Shown: piece by piece, positions 27,587 to 35,087 of the stretch
How the letters are laid out: the number at the start of each line of letters is the position of its first letter
Numbering within the stretch: the stretch's first letter is position 1
From: Pseudomonas benzenivorans
GTDB lineage: Bacteria > Pseudomonadota > Gammaproteobacteria > Pseudomonadales > Pseudomonadaceae
Direction of reading: 5' to 3'
DNA: 64,000 nucleotides
Assembly (NCBI RefSeq): GCF_033547155.1
Contig: NZ_CP137892.1
Span: forward strand, 868,001-932,000
The notes under the pieces: model-generated
Databases searched by the model: none
What the model was told of the DNA's origin: nothing
The model's input: only the letters and a program-made list of their open reading frames with translations
Made by a program: the position numbers and the translations under genes

Positions 27587-28002
27587 GACAAGTTTCTCTT
27601 TATGATGTTTGCTATATAATCGACTGCGCCTTCCAAGTCGGTTAGATCTTGATCGGAAACACTTTCCAAGCTTCCAGGATGATCGTTGACATGGCGAATG
27701 TAGCGAATGTTTGGGTAGTTCTGTGAGTCAACACTTAGAGCGCTGCCATCCCTCCCGTAGCACCAAAGGCTCCCAAGCGCAGTCTTGAGCCTTGCACTGC
27801 CTGAAGAGCTCCACGCCCTAATGTGACTAGGCTTTCGTGCACAGGCTCTATTTAGTGCGGTTAAAATATCGTGGCTAAAGTCGTGCTGTTTTATGGGGTA
27901 GAGAATTTCTTTGAGCTCTAGCTCTATCTTAATTAGCTTTTGATAAATTATGGATAGCTTGTTGTTATTTTGAAAAGCATCCTTGTTGTAGGAAAGCCTC
28001 AT
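27583..28002 (-). CDS. Unknown 139-aa protein, first gene of the island operon
   Basis: 139 residues, AT-rich coding sequence. The first 45 residues are lysine-rich and probably helical (Q-K-L-I-K-I-E-L-E-L-K-E-I-L); the middle has R-A-C-A-R-K-P-S-H-I-R-A-W and G-S-L-W-C-Y-G-R-D-G; the end is acidic then basic (D-L-T-D-L-E-G-A-V-D-Y-I-A-N-I-I-K-R). I recognise no family. The ATG (28000-28002) has GGGAG 8 bases upstream, but that site lies inside the arm of a long inverted repeat. Its stop overlaps the GTG start of the 839-aa gene, so the two are translationally coupled and probably act together, for example as sensor or effector with an ATPase partner. Confidence 0.7.
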   Translation of the reverse strand: MRLSYNKDAFQNNNKLSIIYQKLIKIELELKEILYPIKQHDFSHDILTALNRACARKPSHIRAWSSSGSARLKTALGSLWCYGRDGSALSVDSQNYPNIRYIRHVNDHPGSLESVSDQDLTDLEGAVDYIANIIKRNLS

Positions 28003-28006
28003 ATGT

Positions 28007-28062
28007 TACTCCCTGTTTTTTGTCAGAGCCATCGTAAGCGTTCTGACAAAAAAATGGGAGTA
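28007..28062. repeat. 21-bp inverted repeat over the leader of the island operon
   Basis: Arms 28007-28027 and 28042-28062 are complementary at 19 of 21 positions, with mismatches only at the eighth and ninth bases; the loop is 14 bases (28028-28041). Each arm holds T/A-runs next to GTCAGA and TACTCCC. On the minus strand the second arm contains the GGGAGTA ribosome-binding site of the 139-aa gene, so if transcription starts upstream of the repeat the hairpin would hide that site. It could also be an operator or the end of the mobile unit. Confidence 0.7.
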
Positions 28063-28375
28063 GACGGCTAGCAAGACCTCGGAAGGGGTTAATTTTTCAC
28101 ATATCAGCAAAGGTCACCTGAGAGCTGGTGCGCATCTACTTAATCCTGCTTCGGGAGGCCTGCCGATCATTGCCGGCCGCGAGAAGGGGTGTCCAAAGCG
28201 CGGATTACCTTGGCGAAGAGCTGAAAGGGGAGCGGGGTTATCTGAGATTGTCCGCTCCTGGCCGAATGCGGACATTGACCTGTCACGACCTCCGACCGCA
28301 CGAAGCGCGGCATCTAATTTGGCCAGCGCCAGTTTGCAGACACCTTCGAGCCGTCTTCGAGCCACGCGGGCGCAG
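28063..28375. other. Right flank of the island, non-coding
   Basis: About 310 bases with no convincing gene. AT-rich to about 28140, then abruptly GC-rich. TAATCCTGCTT (28141-28151), at the switch, repeats a copy at the 3' end of the island operon (25068-25078). TGTCCGC/GCGGACA (28249-28255 and 28268-28274) forms a hairpin typical of dispersed intergenic repeats. The promoter of the island operon is expected between 28063 and 28110, but no strong -35/-10 pair was found. Confidence 0.4.
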
Positions 28376-28774
28376 CTAGAGCAGAACGCTGCCCCAGACT
28401 GCGACGATGGATAGCAGGGCCACCAGCTGCGCGGCGCTGCCCATGTCCTTGGCCTGTTTGGACAGCGGGTGCAGCTCCAGGGAAATACGGTCTATCGCCG
28501 CCTCGATGGCCGAGTTGATCAGTTCGACGATCAGCGCGAGCAGCAGCACCAGAATCAACAGCGCGCGCTCGCTGCCACTGACATTCAGGACCGAGGCCAC
28601 GGGAATCAGCAGCGCGTTGAGCAACACCAGTTGCCGGAAGGCCGCTTCACCGCGCAAGGCCGCGCGCAAACCGGCCAGGGAATAGCCCAAGGCGCGCCCT
28701 ATGCGCGCCAGCCCCTTCTGCCCTTTGAGTGCTTGAGCATCCCGGGGACATTCTGTCTGTCCGCTGACGCTCAT
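28376..28774 (-). CDS. dgkA: Diacylglycerol kinase
   Basis: 132 residues from ATG 28774. A three-helix integral membrane kinase that recycles diacylglycerol to phosphatidic acid. Family signatures: R-A-A-L-R-G-E-A-A-F-R-Q with the catalytic-zone Glu, and E-L-I-N-S-A-I-E-A-A-I-D-R in the second half, followed by D-M-G-S-A-A-Q-L-V-A. An N-terminal extension of about 25 residues precedes the usual start region. It overlaps inaA by four bases (ATGA) and is the last gene of the methyltransferase-inaA-dgkA unit, fitting ColR control of envelope lipid genes. Confidence 0.92.
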   Translation of the reverse strand: MSVSGQTECPRDAQALKGQKGLARIGRALGYSLAGLRAALRGEAAFRQLVLLNALLIPVASVLNVSGSERALLILVLLLALIVELINSAIEAAIDRISLELHPLSKQAKDMGSAAQLVALLSIVAVWGSVLL

Positions 28775-29496
28775 GGCTGCAAGGTCCCCGACGGGGTGGC
28801 CAGGGCCCGAGCATAGACCTGCTGTAGATAGACCAGGTCGGCCTCGGGTATTTGGCCGCGATGGCGCCACAGCTGACGCCAGTCGTGGCGAGAGGCGTCC
28901 CGGGTGCGCCAGCGGCGGCGACTCTTCTCCAGATCGAGCATGGCCGTCTCGATCAGCGGCGCGCTGTCCGCCTGGGGCGTGACCTTGACGAACAGGTGCT
29001 TGGGGTAGCAGCAGCCGTGCTGCCATCCGGCCAGGTGCAGGTGCGCGAGCATGGCGGCCAGCTGTTCCAGCATCGCCGTGGTCGGCGGGTTGTCCTGGCC
29101 CCGGGCCGGCGCGGCGTACCACTGCTCCAGGCTGACGAAGCCCGGCAAGGCCTCGGTCACCAGCAGCGCCTGCCACCGCCCCTCATGCTGGCGGGCGGCG
29201 CCATACACCAGGCGCGGCACGCGCACGCCCAGGCGCGCAAACGCACGGTAGGCCCGCAGCTCGCGCAGCACGGTCGGCCGGCCGAAAGGGTGCAGCAGGC
29301 TGCGGTAGGTATGCCCGCTCTGTCGCTTGCAATAGAGCAATGGCCGTCCGGGGTCGCGGGGCTGCAACAGTTGCACGCCGCTTTCGCCGCCACGTCGCTG
29401 GTTCGCCGGTTCGACCCAGGCGCCCGAACTCCGCCACCAGCGCTCGAAGGTGGTGCTGCGGGGCATCGGCGCCGCAGGGCTGGTCAATATGCCCAT
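28771..29496 (-). CDS. inaA: InaA-like lipopolysaccharide kinase-family protein
   Basis: 241 residues of the Kdo/WaaP-type protein-kinase-like fold. Visible are V-L-R-E-L-R-A-Y-R-A-F-A-R-L-G-V, A-L-L-V-T-E-A-L-P-G-F, and the catalytic-loop region L-A-G-W-Q-H-G-C-C-Y-P-K-H-L-F-V followed by A-M-L-D-L-E-K-S-R-R-R. InaA proteins are linked to weak-acid or membrane-stress responses, and in Pseudomonas the gene sits beside colRS. Likely phosphorylates a lipid-A/core sugar, which is inferred from fold. It lies 3 bases after the methyltransferase gene. Confidence 0.85.
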   Translation of the reverse strand: MGILTSPAAPMPRSTTFERWWRSSGAWVEPANQRRGGESGVQLLQPRDPGRPLLYCKRQSGHTYRSLLHPFGRPTVLRELRAYRAFARLGVRVPRLVYGAARQHEGRWQALLVTEALPGFVSLEQWYAAPARGQDNPPTTAMLEQLAAMLAHLHLAGWQHGCCYPKHLFVKVTPQADSAPLIETAMLDLEKSRRRWRTRDASRHDWRQLWRHRGQIPEADLVYLQQVYARALATPSGTLQP

Positions 29497-29499
29497 GCC

Positions 29500-30192
29500 T
29501 CAGGCCTCCCGCTTGCGCAGCACATAGGTACGCCACATGGCGTAGCCCGGCAGGAAGTCCCGGTGCCCGAGGATCTCGAAGCCCACCTGCCTGAACTGGG
29601 CCTCGATCACCTCGCGCCGGACCACGAAGCGGTTCTGGTTCTGCCCGGCTTTGCCCGCCGCCGCCCGACGCCGCTCGAGGCGGCGACGCTTCCAGGCCTT
29701 GTAGTTGCCATCCACCCACAGCGAAAGGATGACGCTGTCGCGGCTGACCCGATGGAATTCGCGCAGGATGGCCAGGCGATGCGCGGCGGATTCGATGTGA
29801 TGGAGCAGGCGAATGCAGAAGATGCAGTCGACCGCGTTGGCCCCCAGATCGATGGCGAAGGCCGAGGTCTGGAAGGTCTTGATCCGCGCGACCACCTCGG
29901 CGGGCTGTGCGGCGCGGGCCGTGGCCAGCATGTCGGCCGAATTGTCGGCCGCCAGAATCACCCGATTCGGGTTCTGTGCCAGCAGCGGCCAGAAACGTCC
30001 TGCACCGCAGGGCAGGTCGAGCAGCAGATTGGGCTCGCCGGCGAGTTTCAGCGCCTGTCGGGCGACCTGCACATCGCGCCAATGGGACAGGCGACGGGCC
30101 AGGCCGTCCCGATGCTTGTGCAGGTACTGGATGGAATGCTGGTGATCGTACTTGCGCGAGAATTCGAGCTCGACGGGACGGGGTTGGGACAT
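29500..30192 (-). CDS. Class I SAM-dependent methyltransferase
   Basis: 230 residues from ATG 30192, chosen because AGGAGG lies 9 bases upstream; an in-frame ATG 33 bases earlier lacks one. Motif I is N-L-L-L-D-L-P-C-G-A-G-R-F (about 58-70), followed by the acidic A-A-D-N-S-A-D-M-L and the motif IV region A-V-D-C-I-F-C-I-R-L-L-H-H-I. Substrate unknown; it lies between colS and inaA. The order colR-colS-methyltransferase-inaA is the known Pseudomonas arrangement, and a ColR-type box lies 71-86 bases upstream. Confidence 0.85.
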   Translation of the reverse strand: MSQPRPVELEFSRKYDHQHSIQYLHKHRDGLARRLSHWRDVQVARQALKLAGEPNLLLDLPCGAGRFWPLLAQNPNRVILAADNSADMLATARAAQPAEVVARIKTFQTSAFAIDLGANAVDCIFCIRLLHHIESAAHRLAILREFHRVSRDSVILSLWVDGNYKAWKRRRLERRRAAAGKAGQNQNRFVVRREVIEAQFRQVGFEILGHRDFLPGYAMWRTYVLRKREA

Positions 30193-30262
30193 GGCGTGGC
30201 ATCCTCCTCGGGGAATGCTCGCCACACTAGAGACGAGGCCATGATGGCCCCGTCAAAAGAAC

Positions 30263-30278
30263 GTGAAAAATACGTCAA
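30263..30278 (-). promoter_or_regulatory. ColR box upstream of the methyltransferase-inaA-dgkA unit
   Basis: On the minus strand TTGACGTATTTTTCAC matches the ColR consensus that I recall from P. putida, YYNASNNYTTTTTSAC, at 15 of 16 positions. It lies over the stop codon of colS, placing it correctly for a promoter of the next gene. In P. putida ColR is reported to bind upstream of this same downstream operon. Confidence 0.6.
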
Positions 30279-31546
30279 ACGCCGCCGTGCAAGACCACCT
30301 TGAAGCAACTGCCGCTGGGCTCGAGGTCTTGAATGCTGATGCTCCAGCCTTGATCCGCACAGATCCGCTTGACCAGCGAAAGCCCCAGCCCCAGGCCCTC
30401 GCCGCGCGACTGCTCGCCGCGCACGAAGGGCTGGAAGATCTGTTCGTGCTGCTCCCGGGGAATGCCCGAGCCACTGTCCTCCACCCGGAAACCGCCGGCC
30501 TCGACCACCAGCCGCACCTGCCCGGAATCGGTGTAGTGCCAGGCGTTGCGCAGCAGGTTGGCCAGCACCGTGCGCAACAGGGTCGGGTTATACATGCCCG
30601 AGTCCTGGCCGGCGTTCTCCAACTGGAAGGCCAGGCCCTTGTCGCGCATCTGCGGTCGCCAATGCTCGACCTGCTCATCGACCACCTGCTGCAGGCTGCA
30701 ACTGGCGACGAAGGCCGTGGCGTTGCTCTTGCTCCTGGCCAGCTGCAGGAAGGTCTGCACCAGATCGCGCATGTCCTCGCTGGCCCGCCCGATGCGCGCC
30801 AGCTGCTCACGCTGGCGCGGCTCGAGCGGCGCCTGCTCGAGCAGCTCGCAGGAGCTGGCGATCACCATCAGCGGGGTACGCAGCTCGTGACTGACATCGC
30901 TGGTGAACAGCCGCTCGCGCTCCAGTGAGTGACGCAGCTGACCCAGGGTGCTGTCGAAGGCCGCGGCCAGCTGTCCGACTTCATCGTCGGCGTACTCGGG
31001 GGCCAGGGGCGGGGCCAGCGGATGCAGCTGGTCGCGATGACGCACCTGCTGGGCCAGCCGGCTGACCGGTGTCATGACCTTCCTGGCCATGAGCCAACCC
31101 AGCCCCCAGGCACTCACCACCGACAGCAGAAAGCCGGCCAGCACGACGCTGAACAGGGCCTTCTCGCGGGCCTCGAATTCGTGCTGTTCCTGCACCAGCA
31201 GGTAGCGCTCGCCATTGATCAGCTGGGTGTAGACATAGAAGGCCTGGTCGCCATCGACGACCTCGGCGAAGCCCTCGGCCAACCCGGCGTACTCCTCGGG
31301 AATCGCATACGCGGCGCTGCTGGAGGCATAGAAACGCGTGCTGGAATCCAGGCGCGGCGCCTGGTTGTTTCTCAGGTCTTCGCGCAGCACCTCCTGCAGC
31401 TCGCGGTGCATCTCCTCCGAGACCAGGTGCTCCTCGAGCAGGTGCACGATGGCCACGATGCTCAGGGCGAACAGGCCGCTGACCAGGGTGGTCATCAGCA
31501 CGAAGGCGACGACGATGCGCCGCATCAGGGGTTGCTTAGCGCGCAT
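30275..31546 (-). CDS. colS: Sensor histidine kinase ColS
   Basis: 423 residues from ATG 31546, which overlaps colR by 11 bases. Layout: TM1 (about 11-36), a short periplasmic domain (about 37-130) with several Glu residues, TM2 (131-152), HAMP (about 152-206), dimerisation helix with phosphorylated His220 in S-D-V-S-H-E-L-R-T-P, N-box L-L-R-N-A-W-H-Y and G-boxes V-E-D-S-G-S-G-I and G-L-G-L-G-L-S-L-V-K. ColS senses excess zinc or iron and polymyxin-type envelope stress and phosphorylates ColR. The genus-conserved position and partners support the symbol. Confidence 0.9.
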   Translation of the reverse strand: MRAKQPLMRRIVVAFVLMTTLVSGLFALSIVAIVHLLEEHLVSEEMHRELQEVLREDLRNNQAPRLDSSTRFYASSSAAYAIPEEYAGLAEGFAEVVDGDQAFYVYTQLINGERYLLVQEQHEFEAREKALFSVVLAGFLLSVVSAWGLGWLMARKVMTPVSRLAQQVRHRDQLHPLAPPLAPEYADDEVGQLAAAFDSTLGQLRHSLERERLFTSDVSHELRTPLMVIASSCELLEQAPLEPRQREQLARIGRASEDMRDLVQTFLQLARSKSNATAFVASCSLQQVVDEQVEHWRPQMRDKGLAFQLENAGQDSGMYNPTLLRTVLANLLRNAWHYTDSGQVRLVVEAGGFRVEDSGSGIPREQHEQIFQPFVRGEQSRGEGLGLGLSLVKRICADQGWSISIQDLEPSGSCFKVVLHGGV

Positions 31547-32219
31547 CGTCGTCCTCCGCGAGGCGGTAGCCGACGCCATGCTGGGTATGCAGCAGGGCGC
31601 GCGGGAACGGCTTGTCGAGTACCTGGCGCAACTGGTGGACATGGCTGCGCAGGCTGTCGCTGTCCGGACAGTCCTCGCCCCACAGGGCTTCCTCGAGCAC
31701 CTCGCGGCGCACCACCGCCGGGCTTTTCTGCATCAGGATCGCCAGCAGCTTCATCCCCAGGGGGTTGAGCTTGAGCGGCCTGCCGGCCCGGCTGATGTGC
31801 AGGGTGTCGAGGTCATAGACCAGGTCGGCCACCTGCAGCAGGCGCCGGCGGTTGCCCTGGACCCGGCGCAGGATGGCCTCGATGCGGGCGACCAATTCGG
31901 ACAGGGCGAAGGGCTTGACCAGGTAGTCGTCGGCGCCGGAGCGCAGGCCCTGCAGGCGATCGTCCAGGGCGTCCCGGGCGGTCAGCATGAGAATCGGAAT
32001 CTCGCTGCGCGCCTCCTCGCGCAGGCGGCGGCACAACTGGTAGCCATCGATGCCGGGCAACATGATGTCCAGCACGATCAGGTCGAAGTGCTGGCTGGTC
32101 GCCAGGTGCAGGCCGGTGAGGCCGTCCTGGGCGCAGTCCACACCGAAGCCCTTGAGCTGCAGGTAGTCCAGGACATTGGCCAGGATGTCGCGGTTGTCTT
32201 CGATGACCAGAATTCGCAT
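31536..32219 (-). CDS. colR: Response regulator ColR
   Basis: 227 residues from ATG 32219. OmpR/PhoB type: a receiver domain with phospho-acceptor Asp51 (L-I-V-L-D-I-M-L-P-G), acidic pocket E7-D8, and Lys102 (D-D-Y-L-V-K-P-F), followed by a winged-helix DNA-binding domain with R-S-H-V-H-Q-L-R and G-V-G-Y-R-L. It directs expression of envelope genes for lipid A modification and metal tolerance. A perfect ColR-type box lies 23-38 bases upstream of its start, in the region shared with the divergent sulfatase gene, so it may control itself, its neighbour, or both. Confidence 0.92.
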   Translation of the reverse strand: MRILVIEDNRDILANVLDYLQLKGFGVDCAQDGLTGLHLATSQHFDLIVLDIMLPGIDGYQLCRRLREEARSEIPILMLTARDALDDRLQGLRSGADDYLVKPFALSELVARIEAILRRVQGNRRRLLQVADLVYDLDTLHISRAGRPLKLNPLGMKLLAILMQKSPAVVRREVLEEALWGEDCPDSDSLRSHVHQLRQVLDKPFPRALLHTQHGVGYRLAEDDDAR

Positions 32220-32241
32220 CGGCTGTTTCTCTTCACTTGAA

Positions 32242-32257
32242 TTGACGCTTTTTTCAC
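32242..32257 (+). promoter_or_regulatory. ColR box between colR and the LTA-synthase-type gene
   Basis: TTGACGCTTTTTTCAC matches YYNASNNYTTTTTSAC at all 16 positions. It lies 70-85 bases before the plus-strand sulfatase start and 23-38 bases from the minus-strand colR start. Orientation is plus, favouring the sulfatase gene as the regulated one. Confidence 0.65.
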
Positions 32258-32326
32258 ATCCCGTTGACGAACGCCTCACGTAGGCGCCGACAGACTGCGG
32301 CCCGTTCATCCCACCAGGATCATACG

Positions 32327-34282
32327 ATGCCACAGCTCCGTTACGCCCAACCGAGATATCTGAGCCTGCTCCTGCTGAGTTGGTTGCTGCTGTTCTGCCT
32401 CACCCGCAGCGTTCTGCTGCTGAGCCATCTGGCCGATGCCGATGCCGGCCCGCTCGACCTGCTGCGCCTGTACGGCATCGGCCTGGTCTACGACCTCGGC
32501 TTCCTGCTGTACGCGGCGGTGCCGCTGGCCCTGTACCTGCTGCTGTGCCCCGGGCGCCTGTGGCGCAGCCGCGGCCACAGGTTGTTTCTCTATGGCCTGA
32601 CCAGCGTCAGCCTGTTCGCCATGCTGTTCACCGCCGTGGCGGAGTGGCTGTTCTGGGACGAGTTCGGCGTGCGCTTCAACTTCATCGCCGTGGACTACCT
32701 GGTCTACTCGGAGGAGGTGATCAACAACATCCTCGAGTCCTACCCCATCTACCCGTTGCTGGCCCTGCTGGCGGTGCTGGCGATTGGCGCCACGGCGCTG
32801 CTGAGACGTCCGCTGGCCGCCGCCCTGGATGCGCCGTTGCTGCCCAAGTCCAGCGGCCTGCTGCTGCTCGGGGGGCTGGTACTGGTCGCCTGTGTCGACA
32901 GCAGCACCATCGGCCAGGATTTTCCGCTGGGCCTGGGCGGCAATGTCTATCAGCGCGAGTTGGCCAGCAACGGGCCGTTCCAGTTTTTCGCCGCCTTCCG
33001 CAATAACGAGTTGGACTACCGGCGCTTCTACGCGACCCTGCCGGACAGGCGCGCAGCCGAACTGCTGCGCGCCGAGCTGAGCGAGGCCAACGCCCGCTTC
33101 GTCGGCCAGGACCCGCTGGACATTCGCCGGGCCATCGACAATCCCGGGCAGGAACTGCGGCGCAACCTGGTACTGGTCACCATCGAGAGCCTCAGCGCCA
33201 AGTACCTGGGCAGCTTCGGCGACCCGCGCAACCTCACCCCCAACCTGGACGAACTGCGCCGCACCAGCCTGTTCTTCAACAACTTCTATGCCACCGGCAC
33301 GCGCACCGATCGCGGCCTGGAGGCCATCACCCTGTCGATTCCGCCGACCCCGGGACGCTCCATCGTCAAGCGCATCGGCCGCGAATCCGGCTATGCGAGC
33401 CTCGGTCAGCAACTCAAGGCCAAGGGCTACGACAGCGTGTTCCTCTACGGCGGGCGCGGCTATTTCGACAACATGAATGCCTTCTTCGGCGGCAACGGCT
33501 ACCGCATCGTCGACCAGAGCAGCGTGGCCGAGGAAGACATGCAGTTCCAGAACGCCTGGGGCATGGCCGATGAAGACCTCTACGCCCAGGCGCTGAAGAT
33601 CGCGGACCAGGACCATGGCGCCGGCAAGCCGTTCTTCCTGCAGCTGATGACCACCTCCAACCACAGGCCCTACACCTACCCCGACGGCCGCATCGACATT
33701 CCCTCGGGCGAGGGACGCGAAGGCGCGGTGAAGTACACCGACTACGCCATCGGCCAGTTCCTCGCCCAGGCGCGGAAAAAGCCCTGGTTCGACCAGACGC
33801 TGTTCGTCTTCGTCGCTGACCACACCGCCGGCAGCGCCGGCAAGGAAGACCTGCCGGTGGCCAACTACCACATCCCGCTGTTCATCCTGGCGCCCGGCCT
33901 GGTGACGCCGCGCGAGGTGGCGACCCTGAGCAGCCAGATCGACCTGGCGCCGACCCTGCTGGGGCTGCTCAACATGGACTACGTCTCGACCTTCTTCGGG
34001 CGCAACGTGCTGGCCGATGAGCACCGTCCGGGCCGCGCCCTGATCGGCAACTACCAGCACCTGGGCCTGTTCGACGGCCGCGACCTGGCCATCCTCAGCC
34101 CCCGCCAAGGCATGCGCCGCCACGACGACGCGCTGGGCCTGAGCCATGAACGCCAGGCCGACAGCCAGGACCCCCTGCTGAGCCGCAACATCGCCTATTA
34201 CCAGGGCGCCAGCCACGCCTTCGCCAAGCAGCTGATCGCCTGGCGGCCACAACCGGCCCCAACCCGCATCGGCCAGCGTTAG
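32327..34282 (+). CDS. LTA synthase-family membrane sulfatase (phospholipid-head-group transferase type)
   Basis: 651 residues from ATG 32327. Five N-terminal membrane segments (to about residue 200) precede a large periplasmic sulfatase-like domain: V-T-I-E-S-L-S-A-K-Y-L with the metal-binding Glu, the nucleophile region F-Y-A-T-G-T-R-T (Thr), L-M-T-T-S-N-H-R-P-Y and the metal ligands V-A-D-H-T-A. LTA-synthase-type proteins move phosphoglycerol or phosphoethanolamine from phospholipids to an acceptor; in Gram-negatives they decorate glucans or lipid A. Divergent from colR with a perfect ColR box between them, suggesting a ColRS-induced envelope modification enzyme. Confidence 0.85.
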   Translation: MPQLRYAQPRYLSLLLLSWLLLFCLTRSVLLLSHLADADAGPLDLLRLYGIGLVYDLGFLLYAAVPLALYLLLCPGRLWRSRGHRLFLYGLTSVSLFAMLFTAVAEWLFWDEFGVRFNFIAVDYLVYSEEVINNILESYPIYPLLALLAVLAIGATALLRRPLAAALDAPLLPKSSGLLLLGGLVLVACVDSSTIGQDFPLGLGGNVYQRELASNGPFQFFAAFRNNELDYRRFYATLPDRRAAELLRAELSEANARFVGQDPLDIRRAIDNPGQELRRNLVLVTIESLSAKYLGSFGDPRNLTPNLDELRRTSLFFNNFYATGTRTDRGLEAITLSIPPTPGRSIVKRIGRESGYASLGQQLKAKGYDSVFLYGGRGYFDNMNAFFGGNGYRIVDQSSVAEEDMQFQNAWGMADEDLYAQALKIADQDHGAGKPFFLQLMTTSNHRPYTYPDGRIDIPSGEGREGAVKYTDYAIGQFLAQARKKPWFDQTLFVFVADHTAGSAGKEDLPVANYHIPLFILAPGLVTPREVATLSSQIDLAPTLLGLLNMDYVSTFFGRNVLADEHRPGRALIGNYQHLGLFDGRDLAILSPRQGMRRHDDALGLSHERQADSQDPLLSRNIAYYQGASHAFAKQLIAWRPQPAPTRIGQR

Positions 34283-34336
34283 CCCTTTCTAACCATCGCG
34301 GCGCTGCCGATCACAGCGCCGTCGCGGAGCCCGCTC

Positions 34337-35056
34337 ATGGATTCTCGACCGTTCAACTTCTCACTGGCCCTGGGCGTCCCCATTGCGTTCATGGCGCTTC
34401 TGCTGCTGATCGACCCGGCGCCAGTGGATTTCGCCCTGGCGCGCCTGTTCTACGTGCCGGGTCAGGGTTTCATCGGCCAGCACAGCTTCTGGCTGGAGGA
34501 CATCCTGCATGACCGCGCCAAGCAGGCGGTAATCCTCCTCGGCCTGCTGGCCATCCTGGGCTTCGGGCTCAGCCTCTTGCCCACGCCCTTGCGCGGCCGA
34601 CGGCGCCAGCTGGGCTACCTGGTGCTCGCCCTGGGGCTTTCCACCAGCATCGTCACGCCGCTCAAGGCCCTGACCGCCGTGCATTGCCCCTGGAGCCTGA
34701 GCGAGTTCGGCGGCCAGGAGCGCTTCACGCCGCTGCTCGCCGCCCGGGCGCCCAGCGCCGAACCCGGCCGTTGCTGGCCGGGCGGGCATGCCTCGGCGGG
34801 TTTCTCCCTGCTGGCCTTCTTCTTCGCCCTGCGCGACAGGCGCCCGCGCCTCGCCCGGGCGGCCCTGGCGACGGCGCTGGCATTGGGCAGCATCTTCTCC
34901 ATGGGGCGGATGCTGCAGGGGGCGCACTTCCTGTCGCACAACCTGTGGACCCTGCTGTTCGACTGGGTGATCTGCCTGCTGTGCTATCGCCTGGTGCTGT
35001 ACCGTGCCCCGGTGCGGGAGGCGATCGAACAGCCCGCGGGCCTGCTGGCCCGGTGA
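34337..35056 (+). CDS. PAP2-family membrane phosphatase
   Basis: 239 residues with about five or six membrane segments. The acid-phosphatase motifs are P-L-K-A-L-T-A-V-H-C-P-W (first), C-W-P-G-G-H-A-S-A-G-F (second, usual P-S-G-H with Gly for Ser) and S-M-G-R-M-L-Q-G-A-H-F-L-S-H-N (third, with Arg and the catalytic His). The usual final Asp is Asn here. Related proteins dephosphorylate undecaprenyl pyrophosphate or phosphatidylglycerophosphate, or transfer phosphate to lipid A. It is 54 bases after the sulfatase gene on the same strand, so probably cotranscribed and part of the same envelope response. Confidence 0.85.
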   Translation: MDSRPFNFSLALGVPIAFMALLLLIDPAPVDFALARLFYVPGQGFIGQHSFWLEDILHDRAKQAVILLGLLAILGFGLSLLPTPLRGRRRQLGYLVLALGLSTSIVTPLKALTAVHCPWSLSEFGGQERFTPLLAARAPSAEPGRCWPGGHASAGFSLLAFFFALRDRRPRLARAALATALALGSIFSMGRMLQGAHFLSHNLWTLLFDWVICLLCYRLVLYRAPVREAIEQPAGLLAR

Positions 35057-35087
35057 GAGGCGTCCGTTCGCGGCATGCCCGGTTCGC

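Noticed and set aside
28114..28365. 83-codon minus-strand frame in the island's right flank
   Set aside because: Lies on a dispersed repeat-like intergenic sequence, no ribosome-binding site, no coding-like composition.
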